The translations under genes were made by a program, and so were the position numbers. Shown piece after piece: positions 5,454 through 6,200 of a stretch of DNA of 6,200 nucleotides. The notes beneath the pieces were generated by a model, which saw only the letters and a list, made by a program, of their open reading frames with translations, searched no databases and was not told the origin of the DNA. Position 1 is the stretch's first letter, and the number at the start of each line of letters is the position of its first letter. Origin of the DNA: Bacteroidales bacterium (GTDB lineage: Bacteria > Bacteroidota > Bacteroidia > Bacteroidales > JAOZVK01); NCBI GenBank assembly GCA_029938185.1, contig JAOZVK010000356.1:1-6200 (forward strand), given 5' to 3'.

Positions 5454-6113
5454 ATGGTACCAATAGAATACGGAAATTATTATCATATCTACAATAGAGG
5501 AATCAACAAAACAAAAATCTTTTATGAAAAAGATGATTATTTACATTTTTTAGATTTAATGTCGATATTTTTAGAACCTATTTCTGAAATATATGCTTAT
5601 GCATTGTTGGGTAATCACTTTCATTTTGCTGTTAGGATAAAAGAAAAATCAGAAATAGCCTATTTGCATCCCAAATATGCAAAAACTAAAGATTTATACC
5701 TAAAATGGAAAACTTTTATTCCTAAATCGGAAAAAGAAAAAAAAATATTTATCAGAAAACCAAATCCTGAAAAAATGTTTCAACATCTGTTCAGTACTTA
5801 CGTAAAAGGTTTTAACAAAAAATACAAACGAACTGGAGCATTATTGGAACATCCTTTTGAACGTGTCATAGTTGATAGCGAAAAGTATTTAAAGCGTTTG
5901 ATAATATACATAAACAACAATCCAGTGAAACATGGTTTTTGTGAAGATATACTCGAATATCCGTGGACATCTTATCTTAGTTTGACAAGTATTAAACCTA
6001 CCAAACTTTCGCGCAATACAGTTATCGGTTGGTTCGACAGCAAAGCAAATTTTAAAACTTTGCATAACAAAAAAGATGATTATGACGATATAAAATTCTT
6101 GTTTTTGGAATAG
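5454..6113 (+). CDS. RAYT: REP-associated tyrosine (Y1/HUH) transposase
   Basis: The product is 219 residues and complete. It starts YHIYNRG (10-16), the usual beginning of RAYT/IS200-like Y1 enzymes. The HUH metal-binding motif is H55-F-H57 in LLGNHFHFAV. The helix with S-T-Y116-V-K, followed by FNKKYKRTGALLEHPF, carries the probable catalytic Tyr116. The typical YLKRLIIYINNNPVKHGF and EYPWTSY signatures follow at 145-174. These enzymes cut and join single-stranded DNA at REP hairpins; they are usually single-copy and domesticated rather than full insertion sequences. Bulged hairpins A-C stand directly upstream and a related half-hairpin array directly downstream, as expected for a RAYT with its cognate REPs. 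The start ATG has no Shine-Dalgarno (AATATATTTAACATG). No inverted terminal repeats of an ordinary insertion sequence are visible. Confidence 0.92.
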   Translation: MVPIEYGNYYHIYNRGINKTKIFYEKDDYLHFLDLMSIFLEPISEIYAYALLGNHFHFAVRIKEKSEIAYLHPKYAKTKDLYLKWKTFIPKSEKEKKIFIRKPNPEKMFQHLFSTYVKGFNKKYKRTGALLEHPFERVIVDSEKYLKRLIIYINNNPVKHGFCEDILEYPWTSYLSLTSIKPTKLSRNTVIGWFDSKANFKTLHNKKDDYDDIKFLFLE

Positions 6114-6121
6114 TGGCTTTT

Positions 6122-6200
6122 GGGTTTATGACGCTCAAAGATTCTCCTTTGGGTTTATGACGCTCAAAGATTCTCCTTTGGGTTTATGACGCTCAAAGAT
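6122..6200 (+). repeat. 29-bp tandem array of half-REP units, runs off the window
   Basis: A unit that begins GGGTTTATGACGCTCAAAG and ends ATTCTCCTTT repeats with a period of exactly 29 bp from 6122, 6151 and 6180, the third copy cut by the window end. Bases ATGACGCTCAAAGATTCTCCT match the left arm and loop start of hairpin B in 20 of 21 positions. The complementary right arm is missing, so the units cannot fold as the upstream hairpins do. The array starts 9 bp after the RAYT stop. Confidence 0.88.

Noticed and set aside
6122..6200. CRISPR-like direct repeats of 29 bp
   Set aside because: Units abut directly with no spacers, and they derive from the REP hairpin next to the RAYT gene; no cas gene is present.
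5277..6200. Complete insertion sequence of the IS200/IS605 type
   Set aside because: The transposase shows RAYT-type signatures and its flanks are multi-copy REP-like hairpins, not the single left- and right-end hairpins of an IS; no second gene of the tnpB type is present.

Overview
The window is AT-rich DNA that looks like Bacteroidota. Exported proteins have signal peptides whose likely cleavage site is followed by Gln, starts lack a Shine-Dalgarno sequence, and several AGACCTG-type and palindromic intergenic repeats of a kind common in that phylum are present. The assignment is an inference from style, not from a marker gene.

Layout. Positions 1-188 hold the 5' part of an unrecognised minus-strand gene. 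Positions 321-1001 (minus) encode a small membrane-anchored protein whose C-terminal part faintly resembles the GIY-YIG nuclease fold. Positions 1002-2086 have no gene. This stretch is built of repeats: an AGACCTG hairpin, a cluster of GCTCTGAAAGAGC palindromes with a 94-bp tandem duplication, a 10-bp perfect hairpin, and a nested stem-loop just downstream of the caspase gene. Positions 2087-4768 (minus) form a tight three-gene operon: a three-helix membrane protein, a small secreted protein, and a secreted protein combining a caspase (peptidase C14) domain, a PEGA-like domain and an FGE-sulfatase / C-type-lectin-fold domain. Positions 4769-5273 are a gene-free AT-rich stretch. Positions 5277-5424 carry three bulged REP-like hairpins in front of a complete RAYT (REP-associated tyrosine transposase, 5454-6113, plus). 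A 29-bp tandem array of half-hairpins follows and runs off the window end.

Main point. The last ~125 bp of the caspase-FGE gene differ in composition from the rest. They are about 59% G+C and only ~12.5% adenine on the coding strand, against ~43% and ~37.5% in a control segment of the same domain (hand counts). They sit between the GGSW and IGFR landmarks, where diversity-generating retroelements (DGRs) mutate FGE-type target proteins. I read this as a DGR variable region. No reverse transcriptase or template repeat is in the window, so the retroelement would lie outside it. The operon would then be an envelope-exposed system in which a hypervariable binding domain controls a caspase-like protease, with a partner membrane protein. 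The RAYT and its hairpins form a second, separate system with clear base-pair covariation between copies.
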